This document shows, in pieces, positions 12,713-25,444 of a stretch of DNA of 64,000 nt. The first letter of the stretch is position 1. Each line of letters starts with the position of its first letter. The notes under the pieces are model-generated. The model was not told the DNA's origin. It made no database searches and saw only the letters and a program-made list of their open reading frames with translations. Source of the DNA: Phyto melanocephala (taxonomy: Eukaryota; Arthropoda; Insecta; Diptera; Rhinophoridae); the NCBI GenBank assembly GCA_941918925.1, contig OW799235.1, forward strand, positions 22,793,201-22,857,200, in the 5' to 3' direction. The translations under genes and the position numbers were made by a program.

Positions 12713-13400
12713 GTGGCCACCAAAAAAAAAATGGTGGGGGTATATTCATTTTGTCATTCCGTTTGTAACACATCGAAATATTTATTTTAGATCCCAAAAA
12801 GTATATATTTTCTGAGTCGAGGTTTCATTTTATGACAATCTAGTTATGTCCATCTGTCTGTCCGTCTTTTGAAGCACGATAGAGCTTGAACCGAAAAAGC
12901 CAGGGGGCTCAAGTTTTGCCAGAATATTTCTCATACACAAGGTTTGTGTATTGGAAATGGGCTAAATAGGTATATTAAGAAGACAGTTATAGCTCGTAAT
13001 GTAAGAGTAGGCAAAAAAAAACTATGCCCTTCCAACATCGAATAAAATGCAATTGTGTCCAAACGCATTAACGTCGACCCATGAAATATCAAATGTACAT
13101 TTCAGGTGTAAAAAAAATATTTTTCTCTGAAAATTGCTAAGATCTATGCATTAGAAGAGGAGTTGTAGATCATTGCCTTTTGCTCAAAGGCTCTGTACTT
13201 ACGGAATATAAATTTGCCACGCCCACTTTTACGTCCACCTCCTATATAACCCTTAATCTCAAATTCATATAATTTCTCTATCAATAAAGATTTTGGAAGA
13301 ATAAAGGACTATATTGAAATCTCTAAGTTGTATTCATTAGCAGAAACTACTTTGACACGCCTACTTTAATTTAGAGGCTAAATTTACGATAATTTCTTAT
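12713..13400 (-). repeat. HINE-B repeat, 5'-truncated copy
   Basis: The reverse complement matches the tail of the 19175-21288 element: GGTGGGGGTATATTC, GTTTGTAACACATCGAAATA, AAGTATATATT, the GTCY tract (12848-12868), GCATTAACGT and one partial tandem unit with ATATTGAAATCTCTAAG. It stops before the mariner-containing head present in the two complete copies. Confidence 0.75.
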
Positions 13401-14771
13401 ATCTTATACATAGTGGAAGTCACTCTTTGCTGCTCACCACCCATAAAAACTTTGCAGATCGTGCAAGTTTAGCAAGAAAATATTAAACTTCAATAAGTTT
13501 CAGTTCAGCAAAAAATCAGTGCAAAATTATTGCATAAGGAAAACAGTCAACTTACTCATTGTATTCAGGCATTTTAATTTTTTAAAAATTTTTAATTAAA
13601 GTTAATACATTTTTTTATTAAAATTAAGACATTGAATCAAACTTTTTTTATTTTTTTTATTAAAAAGAATTTTTTTTTGTTCAAAAGAATTTCTTTTGAC
13701 CTAAAATTAATGTTTCGTTTAATAAGGAGTGAAAACGAAAAATTCTAAATATTAAACAATATGTTGGAATCAGTTGAAACTAGAGTTAAGATTTTTTCTG
13801 TAAAAGATTAGGCTGACACAGAAGTTAAAAATTAGTCTACACTTACAAATAATTTTCGGAGTATTTGAGAAAGTACACCAATTTTGACACAAAACTAATC
13901 TTTAGCTACAATGTTATTGAATGAACGACAATGTTGACCAACAAGGTTACCATATTTGTTTAATCAGGTGGCAATATCCCTACAAAAAGTTACTGGAGAG
14001 GTTTAAAAGCTTTGACGTTTTGTACTACTTCGAGAAAATTTTAACAAGTACATCATTGTCGAATTCAATGCTACAGATCAAATATTATCAATTAATATGG
14101 ACATGGGCATGAACATGTGCTTCCAGCAAGGTGTCCCCACAAGGCACTTTACAAAGGGCATACTTTTTGAATCAGTTAAGGTTATCAGTTTGGTGAAGAA
14201 AAAAAAAGGACATATAGATAGTGCGATTCGATATTGTTTTTATTGTATCAGAATATAGTAAACTTTAAAAGTAATTGTTGTATTAAATTTAGTGTTTCGT
14301 TGTTACCAAACAAAATAAATATTCATGAACTTTTAAGTTAAAGTCTCCTAATGGCTTTTTTATTGTATTCAATCATTTTTTAATCCAATTTGAGTTTCTA
14401 CCATTCAAGTGGAATGACCCATATTCAAAAATCCAATAAAACTGTCTACAGTGACAGGTGTTGTAACATTTTCCAGCATTAAAAAAAATCTCTTTTCACA
14501 AATAAGATTTATTTTTTTTATGTCTATACGACAACAACATCACCCTGTGTTCATAATATATAAAACATACCTAATTCTTATCAGATTATATTTCAAACAA
14601 AAATAAATCCTTTTGATTTTAAAGTGTCTACTGCCCTCTCAAAGAGAATTCTTCACAATACTTATTTAATATCCTTTTAACCACAGATGGCGTTTTGAGT
14701 TTTTGAGTTGGAATTCACTATTACTCCAGCATGTCTTTACAAGTCTATAAGAAAAATAAATAAAGACACAA
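13401..14771. other. No gene seen
   Basis: AT-rich; no supported feature. Confidence 0.45.
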
Positions 14772-14932
14772 TCTGCCTGTTCAACGATGTCGAAAGAAAA
14801 CACAAGCGAACTTTCATTCGTACAAATACGTTGAAAACAAAAACAAATTTTAAGTTTTTGTTGTTGTTTTCAATATACTTGTACGAATGAAAGTTCGCTT
14901 GTGTTTTCTTTCGACATCGTTGAACAGGCAGA
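14772..14932. repeat. 161-bp fold-back (hairpin) element
   Basis: Starts TCTGCCTGTTCAACGATGTC and ends with its exact reverse complement. The arms are perfect for ~54 bp (14772-14825 versus 14879-14932) and continue with few mismatches to ~75 bp, leaving almost no loop. Because the arms are identical, both strands show the same peptide (CLFNDVERKHK), which is an artefact of symmetry. No clear target duplication. Either a fold-back MITE or a recent palindromic duplication. Confidence 0.9.
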
Positions 14933-15799
14933 ATAATATCAATAACAGTATCTTTTTTTTTGTGTTAAATCTAATTATCAATTCTGCTTTTTGAACTGCA
15001 GTTAAATGTGTCTGAGAGGAGAAAGTGTATAAAAGAGGACTAAATACATACATATGTATGTATGTATTTGTATTACGCAGGTATAGTAAAATTGTGATGC
15101 ACGATGTGTTTAAGGTATCCTAGTTGCAGACTACTCTGTTTATATGTTCGTACATTGTCTGTGTATGATGTTAAGTTTTTTATTAAAACAATTGATGCGT
15201 GGACGCGAATAAGGACCTAAAAATAAATGTTTTTTTAAACATTCATTGTTTGGCAAATAATATTGATCATTCCAATATTTTAACCAAAATAATTGGCTCT
15301 AAAAACAATATGATTTTATTGTACTCATCAAGTGTGTTATCCTGTCGGTTTGTTGTTATTTTAAAAGTGGCTAACAAAAAAAATATAATTAGGGATTTTT
15401 AAATCTTTACAACAACTTCATTATTATAGTTACTTTATTATATTAGTTATAGTAATTTAAACCATTTCAACTATTTAAGAAAATTATGAAAATTGTGTGA
15501 ATCCCGTAAATATTTCACTCTACTATTTCCTGCACTTCTTGATCAGTTGTAATTACAATAGATGTATTATATTCAAGTCAAAAAATTATATCCATATTTT
15601 GCTTCAAAACTGGTTTAAGGTGTTTTTGGCTTTAAGCTAATTTCAGTAATCAAATAATTTTTTATTATTACATTAACTTGCATCTAAGTTATTTGATAAA
15701 TTTAATCAAAAAAATCATGGAATTTTTTTTTTCTTTTTGTTTTGTCACTTTTTATACTTGATGGATCTGGTTCGTTTTTAACACCGCTCAATGTCAAAA

Positions 15800-16620
15800 A
15801 TATGTATATAAACAAAACCACGCAAAGATAAACTATGGTTATGATGTGATCACGGCGGTCATATTATATTCCCTGTAGCGGTATTTGGTTATCAAGAAAA
15901 ATTAATAATAAATTTTTATTATGTTTTATCATTAATATTGTCATGACAGTCAAGCGTCTGTTTGAATTTTATCTTTTAGATATTCCTTTTATGAAAACTT
16001 TGGTTGTTTTTTGAAAATAAAAAGATTTTCAAAATTATTGTGACAAAATAAAATAATGTCTTCGCAAAAATAATATTGTATTCAAAACCATTAAAATTTA
16101 TTTATTTGTTTTTATTCTTCCTGCAAACATACAAATTGTTATACTGATATAAACCAATGGGATAATATGTCCCATTTATATGAAACTAACAAAACCAATG
16201 GGATCTATTATCCCATATAGATAAAAACCCATATTAAATAAAAAATTTAACAAATATTATTGCTTACCCACTCTATTACAATATAAAACGCCTATATTAT
16301 TTGCACAAAATATTATAAAACGAAAAAACACTTATGCACTTTTAAAAATTTACAAAACAAGTGCGCGCCTAATCAAAGTTGCTGCCAAATAATGTTTCTA
16401 AAAAACAACCTTCTTACTTAAAGCACCTAAAACAGCTGATTATACACAGAAAACACCAAAACTTACCAATGGGACTTTTTCCTAGTTAAACAAAGTGATT
16501 ATTGTATTTTTGGTGAATTTTTAAATTTCTCTTGGGATGCATGATCCCAATGGTAGTGAATGGATTAAACCACAATCCTACAATTCAATCATAATATGTT
16601 GCTCTTCAATGATGTTTTTT
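15800..16620 (+). repeat. Unclassified interspersed repeat R1, copy 1
   Basis: The ends match two other places in the window: CACGCAAAG, a TGTGATCACG block, GGTCATATTATATTC and TTTGGTTATC on the left; CAATCATAATATGTTGCTCT on the right. The same blocks occur at 49010-49880 and, inverted and interrupted, at 31838-34850. No coding capacity. The segment 16160-16550 looks like a separate insertion. Confidence 0.5.
16160..16550. mobile_element. Candidate insertion with ACCAATGGGAT termini
   Basis: Left ACCAATGGGATAATATGTCC and right (reverse complement) ACCATTGGGATCATGCATCC form a ~24-bp imperfect inverted repeat, each end itself palindromic around GGGAT…TCCC. A further ACCAATGGGATCTATTATCC lies at ~16195. 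No open frame and no TTAA duplication seen, so a piggyBac-type origin cannot be claimed. Confidence 0.35.
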
Positions 16621-16669
16621 ATTGCGTATATTATTTAAAATAAATGCACTTCTAAAGTTAAACGCCAGG

Positions 16670-16794
16670 GCCGAATTACGGCATTCGATCACGATCGAAA
16701 TTTTACTCGAACGATCGATTTCGCTGTGCTTTAGGTATAGAGATTCTAATAAGAATTTTACAATTTCGATCACGTTCGAATGCCGTAATTCGGC
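16670..16794. repeat. 125-bp fold-back element, GCCGAATTACGGCATTCGA ends
   Basis: Both ends read inward as GCCGAATTACGGCATTCGA followed by a diverged GATCGAAATT block; arms ~38 bp. The centre has further self-complementary TCGAACGATCGA. A small MITE or fold-back repeat. Confidence 0.8.
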
Positions 16795-18559
16795 ACCAGA
16801 TTTTTAAACAAACTGTTCTTAAATGACCTAAATTCTTTTCAGTCAAATTTTAAGCTTAAAATTTTCATAATTTTCTTTTTATTAGTTATGAGAATGACTA
16901 ATACGTAGCAGTCATGCTATCAACGTTTTATGTAAATTATTTTTAAAATGGTTTAAGTGCCCTTTTTTACGTCAGCTTTTCAATTATAGTAACACTACAT
17001 ATTGTTAGGAAAATTATGAAGAACAAAATTAAAGCACAAAAGCGTTAATTGCTGGAGAGTGTTGTCTATAATGATTTCCAAGGTTATAAAAACCTTTCTA
17101 TGCAAAAAGGATACTATGTATTAAATACCCTACAGTGAGTTTATATTATATTTTTAGCATTAGCTTTGGATCTGCACATAAAAGAATCAGAAAATTTAAC
17201 TTTACGAGCTGCGTTACTGATAGACGTCTTCGGTGCTTTTAGAAAGAGTGATTGGAAATCTTTTGTCTTACCTTTTTTTTTTTTGACCAGCTTTTATTTC
17301 AATGTTTAAGTCTTTTTTATACTGTTTTAGGACTTTTCAAATGTTGTAACGATGAATCTTCTGATTTTTTTGTTATTCTATGTCTGGATTTTTTGAAAAG
17401 TTTTAATTATTTTTTCACATACTTTTTCATTAAATCATTGAGAAAAATTTTTTTTTCATATTTTTATATGCTGACATGATTGAAAAAATACTTATTTTTA
17501 ACCAGGGATTAGTTCCACTTTTATGACAATAAAACTTTAAATTTAAAAAATAATAATACCCTACCGCTTCATACGATGGAGATGTTATTGTTATGTGTTT
17601 TCGTTCATGTTTGTAACGCAATACACAATTTTTGCTCAATGTGAAATGTCCATTTGCCTCCCTAGTTGCTTAAGTTACGCTTGTTGTGAATTTCTTTGTA
17701 TGACCTTGGGACTAATTTTACTTTCAATTGTAAACAATCTGCATATCGATGGCTGAATATAAAAAGGCATAACTCGATTTTTTACTACTTTACAGGAAAA
17801 AGAAAAAACTGAATAAAATTTAAAAGAATGTATTGAGTTAGAGCTTTTTGATTTGGCCATAAATCCGTTATTTTCAACCATAGCTCACTTAATTTTTTAG
17901 GGTTGATGTGTGTGTATGTGAACTACCAGAAAACATTCAAAACTCGTTTTTGTTAAGAATCAAGATTCACCCTTTTTATATTAAGCCATCAATATGGTTT
18001 TACCAAGACCTCCTACAAATTTAGTTTTAGAATTGTACTTGAACATTCATAAGTTACTTATAAGTATTCATTTTTAAACCACAATAGAAACAAGTTTATA
18101 AATTGCAAATTTTTAAAAAAATTTATTAAATCAAAAATTGTTGAGTTTTAAATCTTGTATGATAAAAAAGAAATTTTCGAAGAGCTGGTGACATCATTAA
18201 TTTTGTTAATTTTATTCGCTGTCACAATGTGTATATGAGTGATGCAGTCTGTGTAGTGGTTAAACTTCCAACGCCCAAAGAACTTCTGGGTGGAATATCT
18301 AAATTAAAGACATCGAGTACTTACAGAATTTTGATCAAAGTTAAAATTTTTTTACTCTTGAATGTTTTTTTTTCATTTTAACTAATTAGAAAGTTCCAGA
18401 TTATAAATTTTGTTTTAAGTTTTTAATTTTGTACATCCCTGGTAACTTCTATCATAGTTTTAAATTTCTATCGTTATATTTATTACCAAAAAATTTTATT
18501 AAAATTGACATAAAGTTATTATTTGTTGGCAAAGACGGAGTCACACAATCTACGTCTAA
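16795..18559. other. No gene seen; degenerate coding-like patch at 17150-17290
   Basis: Mostly featureless AT-rich DNA. On the minus strand around 17160-17260 there is a short segment with a peptide pattern (KTS-x2-x-AA-x-KVK) also present at 54960-55100 on the same strand; see findings. Neither is an intact gene. Confidence 0.4.
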
Positions 18560-19165
18560 AACAAGTAAGAATGCAAAATTCGATCTACACCATCATTAAT
18601 ATAGGTATAATGACCACCTCACGGCTTAGCTTTAAATTTTAAAACTAAACGCAAATTTTCTTTATTATTTGCCACGCCAACTTTGATTTGTGTTTTTAAA
18701 TAATTATCTGTATTCTGCTTCTGGTTGAGAAAAAAAAAGTATCCTTCATATTGCTTAGGGAGCCATATTGGATTGTAACATTTCCTTAGTTTACTGTATT
18801 GTACAGGTTGAGCCTTGTCATTTGATACTAATATCAAAGGGGTTAAAGTGGGTACATTTTAAATTAAATATTTGACGCATGCATATACATATTAAGTGCA
18901 CCTTATTTTGCAGTGGCGGCCATCTTGGATTTAAATAAATTGTATAGCTAATTATATTTTACCATTTTCCTAAATACCTATACTACTCCTGTGTGTCATC
19001 TAGAAGCTGAAACAATCGATTTTCCTTTTATAAATTTTAGAAAAAATACAGAAGCAGTTGTATATTTGAGCCTATATCTCAGTTAGTTTCCAACCGATAT
19101 ATCAGTTTTTCTACGTGGAGTTTTCGAAACTATGGCTTGTGTTTTGAAGCTTTAGTAATTTGTTT
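18560..19165 (+). repeat. HINE/mini-me-like repeat, decayed
   Basis: Begins CAAGTAAGAATGC and contains the block TTGATACTAATATCAAAGGG and GCGGCCATCTTGG. The tail is lost where the next repeat starts at 19175. Confidence 0.6.
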
Positions 19166-19317
19166 ATTAAAAAACAAGTAAGAGCACTATATTCGGCTGT
19201 GCCGAATCTTTTATACCCACCACCAATTTTGTGTACATTTAAAGCACAATATTTATTATTTTGTTAATCATTATGGAATAATCTCTTTATAATAAAATAT
19301 GTATCACTTTCTTTGTA

Positions 19318-19920
19318 GAGGGTGGTTAAATTTTAAGGGCCCAAGTTGAAGGTGAACTACACCTAGTCTTTAAGTTTGTTTTCTGCATTTCACTTGACAT
19401 TTCTCAATCTCAAACTTACTTATTTTGATCCGTGGAAAGATACGCAAATGAGCAACGCTTAAAAGTTATTCAGGTTTTTTATAAAAATGGGCGTTCAAAT
19501 CAAAATGCATTTTGTGCACTTCGTAATTCTTTTGATCAACATAATCGTTCAAATTCGTCCACAATCGGGAGAATTGTAAAAAATATTTAAATTTCTGCAA
19601 AACAGGTCTGTATAAAATGTTAGAAAATCTGTGAGTGCCTTCTTAGTTCGTTGAATGGGAACTATTGCTGTTTTTTGCGATAGTGTGGCAAAAGAGCAGT
19701 CAACCTCGACTCATCATCATGCCCAATAATTGAGCATCAACATTGTCATTGAAAATTTGGACCATCAGATAGAGGAGTGGCGCCAAGGATGGGGGGGCCA
19801 TTTGGCCGATATTTTGTTAAATACATAATTGAACAATACAAATATTATCATTATAAAAAGAAATAATAATATCCTAAATAATTTGTGTTTTATTTAAATA
19901 CAATATCAGTCCTTAAATGA
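19318..19920 (+). pseudogene. Mariner remnant trapped in HINE-B (copy 1)
   Basis: Opens after TA with GAGGGTGGTTAAATTTTAAG, a mariner-like terminal repeat. At 19432-19590 a frame gives the transposase N-terminal helix-turn-helix region (ERYANEQRLKVIQVFYKNG … FDQHN … STIGRIV) and ends at TAA. At ~19750-19825 the C-terminal end appears (GGHLADILLN). The catalytic centre is deleted between them. The right terminal repeat is lost in this copy but kept in the 33-kb copy. Confidence 0.75.
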
Positions 19921-19939
19921 AATGAAATTCAATGAAAGT

Positions 19940-20790
19940 GTGTTAAAGTAGCTGTGTCAATAAAGTTTCTACTAATAAATACAACTTAAATATTTCAATA
20001 TAGCCCTTTATTTTCCCAAAAACTTTGTCAATAGAGAAATTACATGAATTTAAGGTAAGCCGTTGTATGGGAGGTAGGCGTTAAAGTGGCCGTGTCACCT
20101 AAACTTTTTGGCACAACAATAACATTGATTAGAAGGATATACACAGCAAATTTGATCATCATACCTCTAATTTTGGCGGTTTTGTGAGCTTTTAAATTTC
20201 ATTAACGGTATATAACGTGAAAAGTGGGCGTTATAGTAGGCGTGTCAAAGTTATTTTTGCGAATGAGTACAACTTAGGTGTTTCAATATAGTCCTTTATT
20301 ATTTGAAAATCTTTATTAATAGAGGAATTATATGAATTTTAAGTAAAACGTTATATGGGAGGTGGGCGTAAAAGTGGGCGTGGCGCCTTAATTTTCCGGC
20401 GCAGTAATGACATTGCCTAAAAGGATATACGTAGCAAATTTTATCATCATACCTCTAATTTTGGCGGTTTTATGAGCTTTTAAATTTCATTAACGGTATA
20501 TAACGTGAAAAGTGGGCGTTATAGTGGGCGTGTCAAAGTTGTATTTTCGAATGAGTACAACTGAGATGTTTCAATATAGCCGTTTATTATTCCAAAATCT
20601 ACATAAATTGAGAAATTATATGAATTTTGGGTAAAACGTTATATGGGAGGTGGGCTTAAAAGTGGGCGTGGCACATTCATTTTCCGTTACAAAAAAGCGT
20701 CTCACCAATAAGCAAAGTGTGCAAAATTTCAGAGTCGTACATCCAATTTTGTTGCTTTTATGACGTTTTTGTTTTTAAATATACCGAAAA
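19940..20790 (+). repeat. 288-bp tandem repeat, ~3 units
   Basis: TTTCAATATAG recurs at ~19993, 20281 and 20569, a constant 288-bp period. Each unit carries a GGGAGGTGGGC block and a GTGGGCGT or similar motif. The inverted copy at 32038-33829 has one unit fewer, which largely explains the ~320-bp length difference between the two composites. Confidence 0.85.
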
Positions 20791-21707
20791 ATACACTGTG
20801 CGGTATAAATTTTCGTACATTTTGATCGATAACTCCTCTCCTAATGCATAGATTTAGACAATTTTCGGGGAAAAATAGTGCTTTTACTCAGGAAATATAT
20901 ATTCGAAGTTTCATGAGTCTACGTTAATGCGTTTGGACACAATTCCATTTTATTCGATGTTTGAAGGACACGGTTTTTTCGACCTACTCTTGCTTTTCGA
21001 GCTATAACTCTCTTCCTAATATTCCGATTTAGCCCATTTTCAATACCAAACATACCTTGTCTATAAGAAAGATTCTGGCAAAATTTGAGCCCCCTAGCTT
21101 TTTCGGTGCGACCTCTATCGTGCTTTCAACAGACGGACAGACGGACGGACATAGCTAGATCGTCATAAAATCAAACCCTGATTCAGAATATATATACTTT
21201 ATGGGGTCTAAAATGGATATTTCGATGTGTTACAAACGGAATGACAAAATGAATATACCCCCACCATTTTTTTGGTGGCGGGTATAAAAATAAATTTTTT
21301 CAACTTTAAATATGAGCAATGTACAAAGAAGGTGGGCTTCGGACATTTACGTATGTAATAAGTTTTGTAAGTGCAGAAGTTAAGCATTCATTTTGTGATA
21401 TTTAATGTATTTATGGTATTAAGATAACAGGTAAAAAAAAAAAATATCTGAAAGAAGAACTTTCCATTTTTTCCAATTTTGTGCTTAATTTATTGAAATC
21501 AAACAATTTAGTGACTCAGGCGTATGGGCGGCAAAAATTCTACTTAAAACTCAAGTAACTTACAAGTGGCTCAATATATGACACACATAACCGTGTTCTG
21601 CATTCTTATGAAATCGAACTTAATTTCTATGACAATTCTAAATTAATTGATTTCACTTGGCTCAAAGAACTGCCTGGAGGAGTCCTTCTATAAAAATTAT
21701 TTTTAAA

Positions 21708-22815
21708 CTAGTAAGATTCGGCCATGTCGAATCTGATAATACCCTTCACCGTTATGTACATAGAAATAAATATCACATCGTAGCTAAGCCTAGATTTTAG
21801 ATTTTATGTAATACGCTATTTTCTCTATTATTTCCGACGCAATCTTTGATTTTAAATTTTTACATAGTTACTGTATTCTATTAATCTAGTCTTTCATTTG
21901 ATACCCATATTGTTGGGGTTTAAAATATGAGTTCCGCCATTTTCTTTCAGACGCCGTCTTGGATTTTTCAGTTTTTTAATATTTTTCAACCATGTAATGG
22001 CCATATTATTTGATACTAATATTGTGGGAGTTAAAGGGGACAAACCCGTCACTACTTTATTTGACTCATATATTCGCCATTTCATCTAGGACGCCATCTT
22101 GGATTTTTTTCTTTTCACAGCTAACTATACTTTATTACACAAGCCCTTTCATTTGATCCCCATATTGTATAGCAACTGAAAAATATCGATTCCCGTTTGT
22201 AAATTTAAGGAAAGACATTGAAGCAGTTGTACTTTGGTGGTTACATCTCAGTTGGTTTTAAGCGGAATTGTGAGTTTTTCTCAGAAATCATTTCTGAGAT
22301 TACAGATTACAGATTATAATTTATTATTTTAAGTGTGGTCAAAAATTATTTAGAAGTATAAAAACATTTTTATATTAAAAAATATATCTTTTAAATAATT
22401 TATGCCTATAACTTGGCGATAAGTGGCCAATTTATCCAAAATTTTTCCCGGATATCTCCAGAGGCATACCAAATCTATAAATAGTAACAACCGTGTCTAT
22501 AAGTTATCCTAGGGCTGTAAAATTTTAATTTGTATAGTAAAAATAAGCAAAAAAAAGGCAGTCGTGGTATCATATCATATCTCAGAAAGTTATAAGCCGA
22601 TTATGCTAATTTCCAATACCGATCTGCTCACAAATATTTCTAATATTCTAGTACCTTACGCGGGTCTTGTCGATGTCGGGCGGTTTTAAAAAGTTGATTT
22701 ACACATACACACAGACAGACGGATAATGCTTTATCGACTTCCCTATTAATAGGATTTCAGAAAATATATACTTTATGGGGTGGGAAATGAATATTGTAGA
22801 TATTTCACACGAAAG
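21708..22815 (+). repeat. HINE/mini-me-like repeat
   Basis: Head ACTAGTAAGATTCGGCC with TGTCGAATCTGATAATACCC, diverged internal units with GCCATCTTGGATTTTT, then ACACAGACAGACGGATAATG, CTTTATCGACTTCCC and the core ATATACTTTATGGGGTGGG. The final GAAGGGTATAA is missing. Confidence 0.75.
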
Positions 22816-24877
22816 TTAGTTTCCACAGAAAACGTAAGACCGTTTTTAATTAAAATAATACATATGTATTTACTAGTATAGAAATTAATACCTATTAGTG
22901 GTTACCTAAGTCCATTTATTTATTTATATAATAATAAGATATTTTCTCACATAATTTTTATTTAATTAATTTGGATATATTATGATACTATAGGGTATTT
23001 TTAAAAAACATTTTACTAACTCTATTACTTTTTTATTTACTATGAACTTGTTACTTTCGGTGAAACAAAAAACAATAACAAAAACAAAATCCATAAAAGG
23101 GCAAACTAAAACAATTTTCTTTCTTTTCATTTTCCTAGCTCAATATGATCCTTATTGTATGACTGTAGATACTCGCCCTTTTAACAGCATTGAATACGAG
23201 AATGCGAAGAAGACTTTGACAACAATGATGATGATGATGATGATGACGATGACATTGGGTGTCATGCTGTGGCAAAATTGTGTGAAATTGCCAAACCATT
23301 AATATCTCATCATTACATTGTGTACTGCGACTAGAAAGATTATACAGACATATAGAGGAAAGATAATGGTTGCGAAGATAATGGTGAGGTAGTTTGTAAA
23401 TCTAGTAAAATTTTTTCATATTTTTGCTTTTTTTTTGTTAAAACAACCTCCTTCTCCGCTTACATGATCTCTTGCTGGGTTTTTGGTGAAAAGGAGTGTT
23501 TCTTTTTGCTTTTTAATTTTCAGCTGAATTTTCAAAGGTATTTAATTTCTACATACATTTCCTACATCTTCATTTTTCCTGCTATATCATATAGTTTAAC
23601 GCTTTGGTCATTATCTTACGCTTTAGAATTTGGATTTGCCTCTAATTCTTCTGGGGAACATGCAGCGTAATGTATTTATCGGTATTAAATAGTTGATAAT
23701 AATGTAAGAAAATTGTTGTTGGTGTTTTTCTCTCATTTTAGATTTGCAATTTCAAGGATAATTGTATTAACCATAAAAAAGCAATAAAGAGGAAATAATT
23801 GGTAACGAATTTCCTTTAAGGATTTTATTCTGTTGTAAAATGTTTGTATGTAGTACTGAGATAGAATTTATTTAAAATTAAATTTTGCAAATTGCTTTTG
23901 ATGTTTTCACTTTTTCCATTCTCTTTCTTTTTATGCAGACGAATAAGGAAACATCTGTAAATTAAAAATTAAAACTTAATTTGAGTGTGTTTTTTTTAAG
24001 GGTGGCAAAATCGGTTAATGCAGCAAACGGGTGCTAAAGAGAAGAAATTGTAATTACGTTAAATTGGTCAAAGAGCGGCAGGCATGTTAATTGCAATAAT
24101 CCTTGAAAGTATTTTTCAGCTAATTTTAATTTTTAAAGAGATAATTTTGGTTGCTTTAACGACCAATGCAAACCTAAAGCAGCGAGACAAGAATTGCATG
24201 TAGATAAACTGCATAAATTTAACTGTTTAAAATTGTACTAACAAAGTTGGGTCATTTTAATAAATTGACTGTTTTTATAAATGTTGAACAATTTTCGATT
24301 TGTTTTATACTTATTGATTCTACAAATGCCACTAGAAAGAGAATAATTTGTGTTATTTTGTCTTTTAGCTTGCTGAGTAAAGTCATAAACACTTACCAAC
24401 ATACATATTTTGCTTAACTTCAAAGCAGGAAGTGTCTCCAAGTCACTACTTTATTCGACTGTTTTGGTGACTTGGTGGTGCTAAAGTCAACACAACGTCT
24501 ACACTTTTTATATTTTGAAATGCAAAACAGAAAAAACGCAAAAAATTGTCAGTAAAATTATTCTAGATGATAAATCGTAGTTTAGTTTTATATTTAAAAA
24601 CAATATATTAATAAAATTAAGTAAAAAGTTACAAAAGCGAAGATTAGAAAAGCTAAATTTTACTGGTGAATTTATGGTTCCAATGTCGCCATATGTACAT
24701 ATATGCACATGTTAAATGTACATATGTAGCAAACAACATTATCTGGGATATAATTAGTCAGTAGTACTAGTGACAGAGTCAATAGTGAATCACTACTGTT
24801 TCTCTATAAACATATCGTGCAGGGTATGTAAGTATTCAATTGTTTTAAATCATATTTAAGTAGTGGAATATAATCCA
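22816..24877. other. No gene seen; short ATG microsatellite
   Basis: AT-rich. A trinucleotide run (ATG)n at 23224-23246 produces the methionine-rich stretch in an 86-residue frame that has no other sign of being coding. Confidence 0.45.
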
Positions 24878-24924
24878 TTATTTATTTCTCTTATAAATTA
24901 CGTAATAAAGGGTCCCCCAAATAA

Positions 24925-25390
24925 CTTCTTTTTTTTTTTTGAAAATGCTATAAAAAAGTGTAGCTTTGGCTGTGTGGCACGTAGCGCCGTCCTGTTGAAA
25001 CCAAATGTTGCCAATATCCTCCTCTTTAATTTTTGTGAACAAAAATTCGTTCAACATGGCCCGATAACGATCACCATTGACTACGGCCACTCCTTGCTCA
25101 TTTTCGAAGAAAAATGGCCAAATTATGCCTCCCTCTGGAGCAAAATCCACACCAAACAGTGACTCGTTTTGGGTGTATTGGCTTTTCAATGTATGCGTGC
25201 GGGTTTTCTGTGCCCCAAATGCGAAAATTTTGCTTGTTTGCATACCCGCCAAGATCAAAATGAGCTTCATCTCAAAAGATGATTTTTTTGGAAAAATCGG
25301 CCAAAGTAATGTCGCAATATTTCCCAGCGTATTTCCCACCATATTCGTTCAGCGGAAGGATAAAACTAATTATCTGTCAAATCAGACATG
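24925..25390 (-). pseudogene. Mariner transposase remnant (DD41D-like group)
   Basis: On the minus strand from ~25290, one frame reads DEAHFDLGGYANKQNFRIWG and, further on, VTVWCGF; after a frame change the other reads IIWPFFFENEQG, RYRAMLNEFLF, NIWFQQDGATCHTA. These are the first catalytic Asp (DEAHF) and second catalytic Asp (QQDGATCH) blocks of a Tc1/mariner transposase. The helix-turn-helix N-terminus and the third-Asp block are missing. It is related to, but distinct from, the intact element at 40 kb (FFFQNENG, FWFQQDGAPPHT in the same positions). Confidence 0.85.
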
Positions 25391-25444
25391 AGCTGTGTTA
25401 CCATTCACGAAATAAACACTAGTTGTACATAATAACTTCTTTAT

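Larger units (their letters stand above)
19175..21288 (+). mobile_element. HINE-B composite repeat, complete copy 1
   Basis: Head CAAGTAAGAGCACTATATTC with GTGCCGAATCTTTTATACCC; tail has the GACR tract (21131-21150), core ATATATACTTTATGGGGTC, GTTACAAACGGAATGACAAA and the terminal palindrome CACCATTTTTTTGGTGGCGG with GTATAAA. Between them lie a mariner remnant (19318-19920) and a 288-bp tandem array (19940-20790). The inverted copy at 32038-33829 has the same order of parts, which shows that the composite was copied as a unit. No intact protein is encoded. Confidence 0.85.

Noticed and set aside
14708..15053. Matching peptides on both strands, possible paired small genes
   Set aside because: Identity follows from the 161-bp palindrome, not from two genes.
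23042..23302. 86-residue frame with a methionine run
   Set aside because: The run is an (ATG)n microsatellite; the rest shows no domain, good start context or conservation clue.
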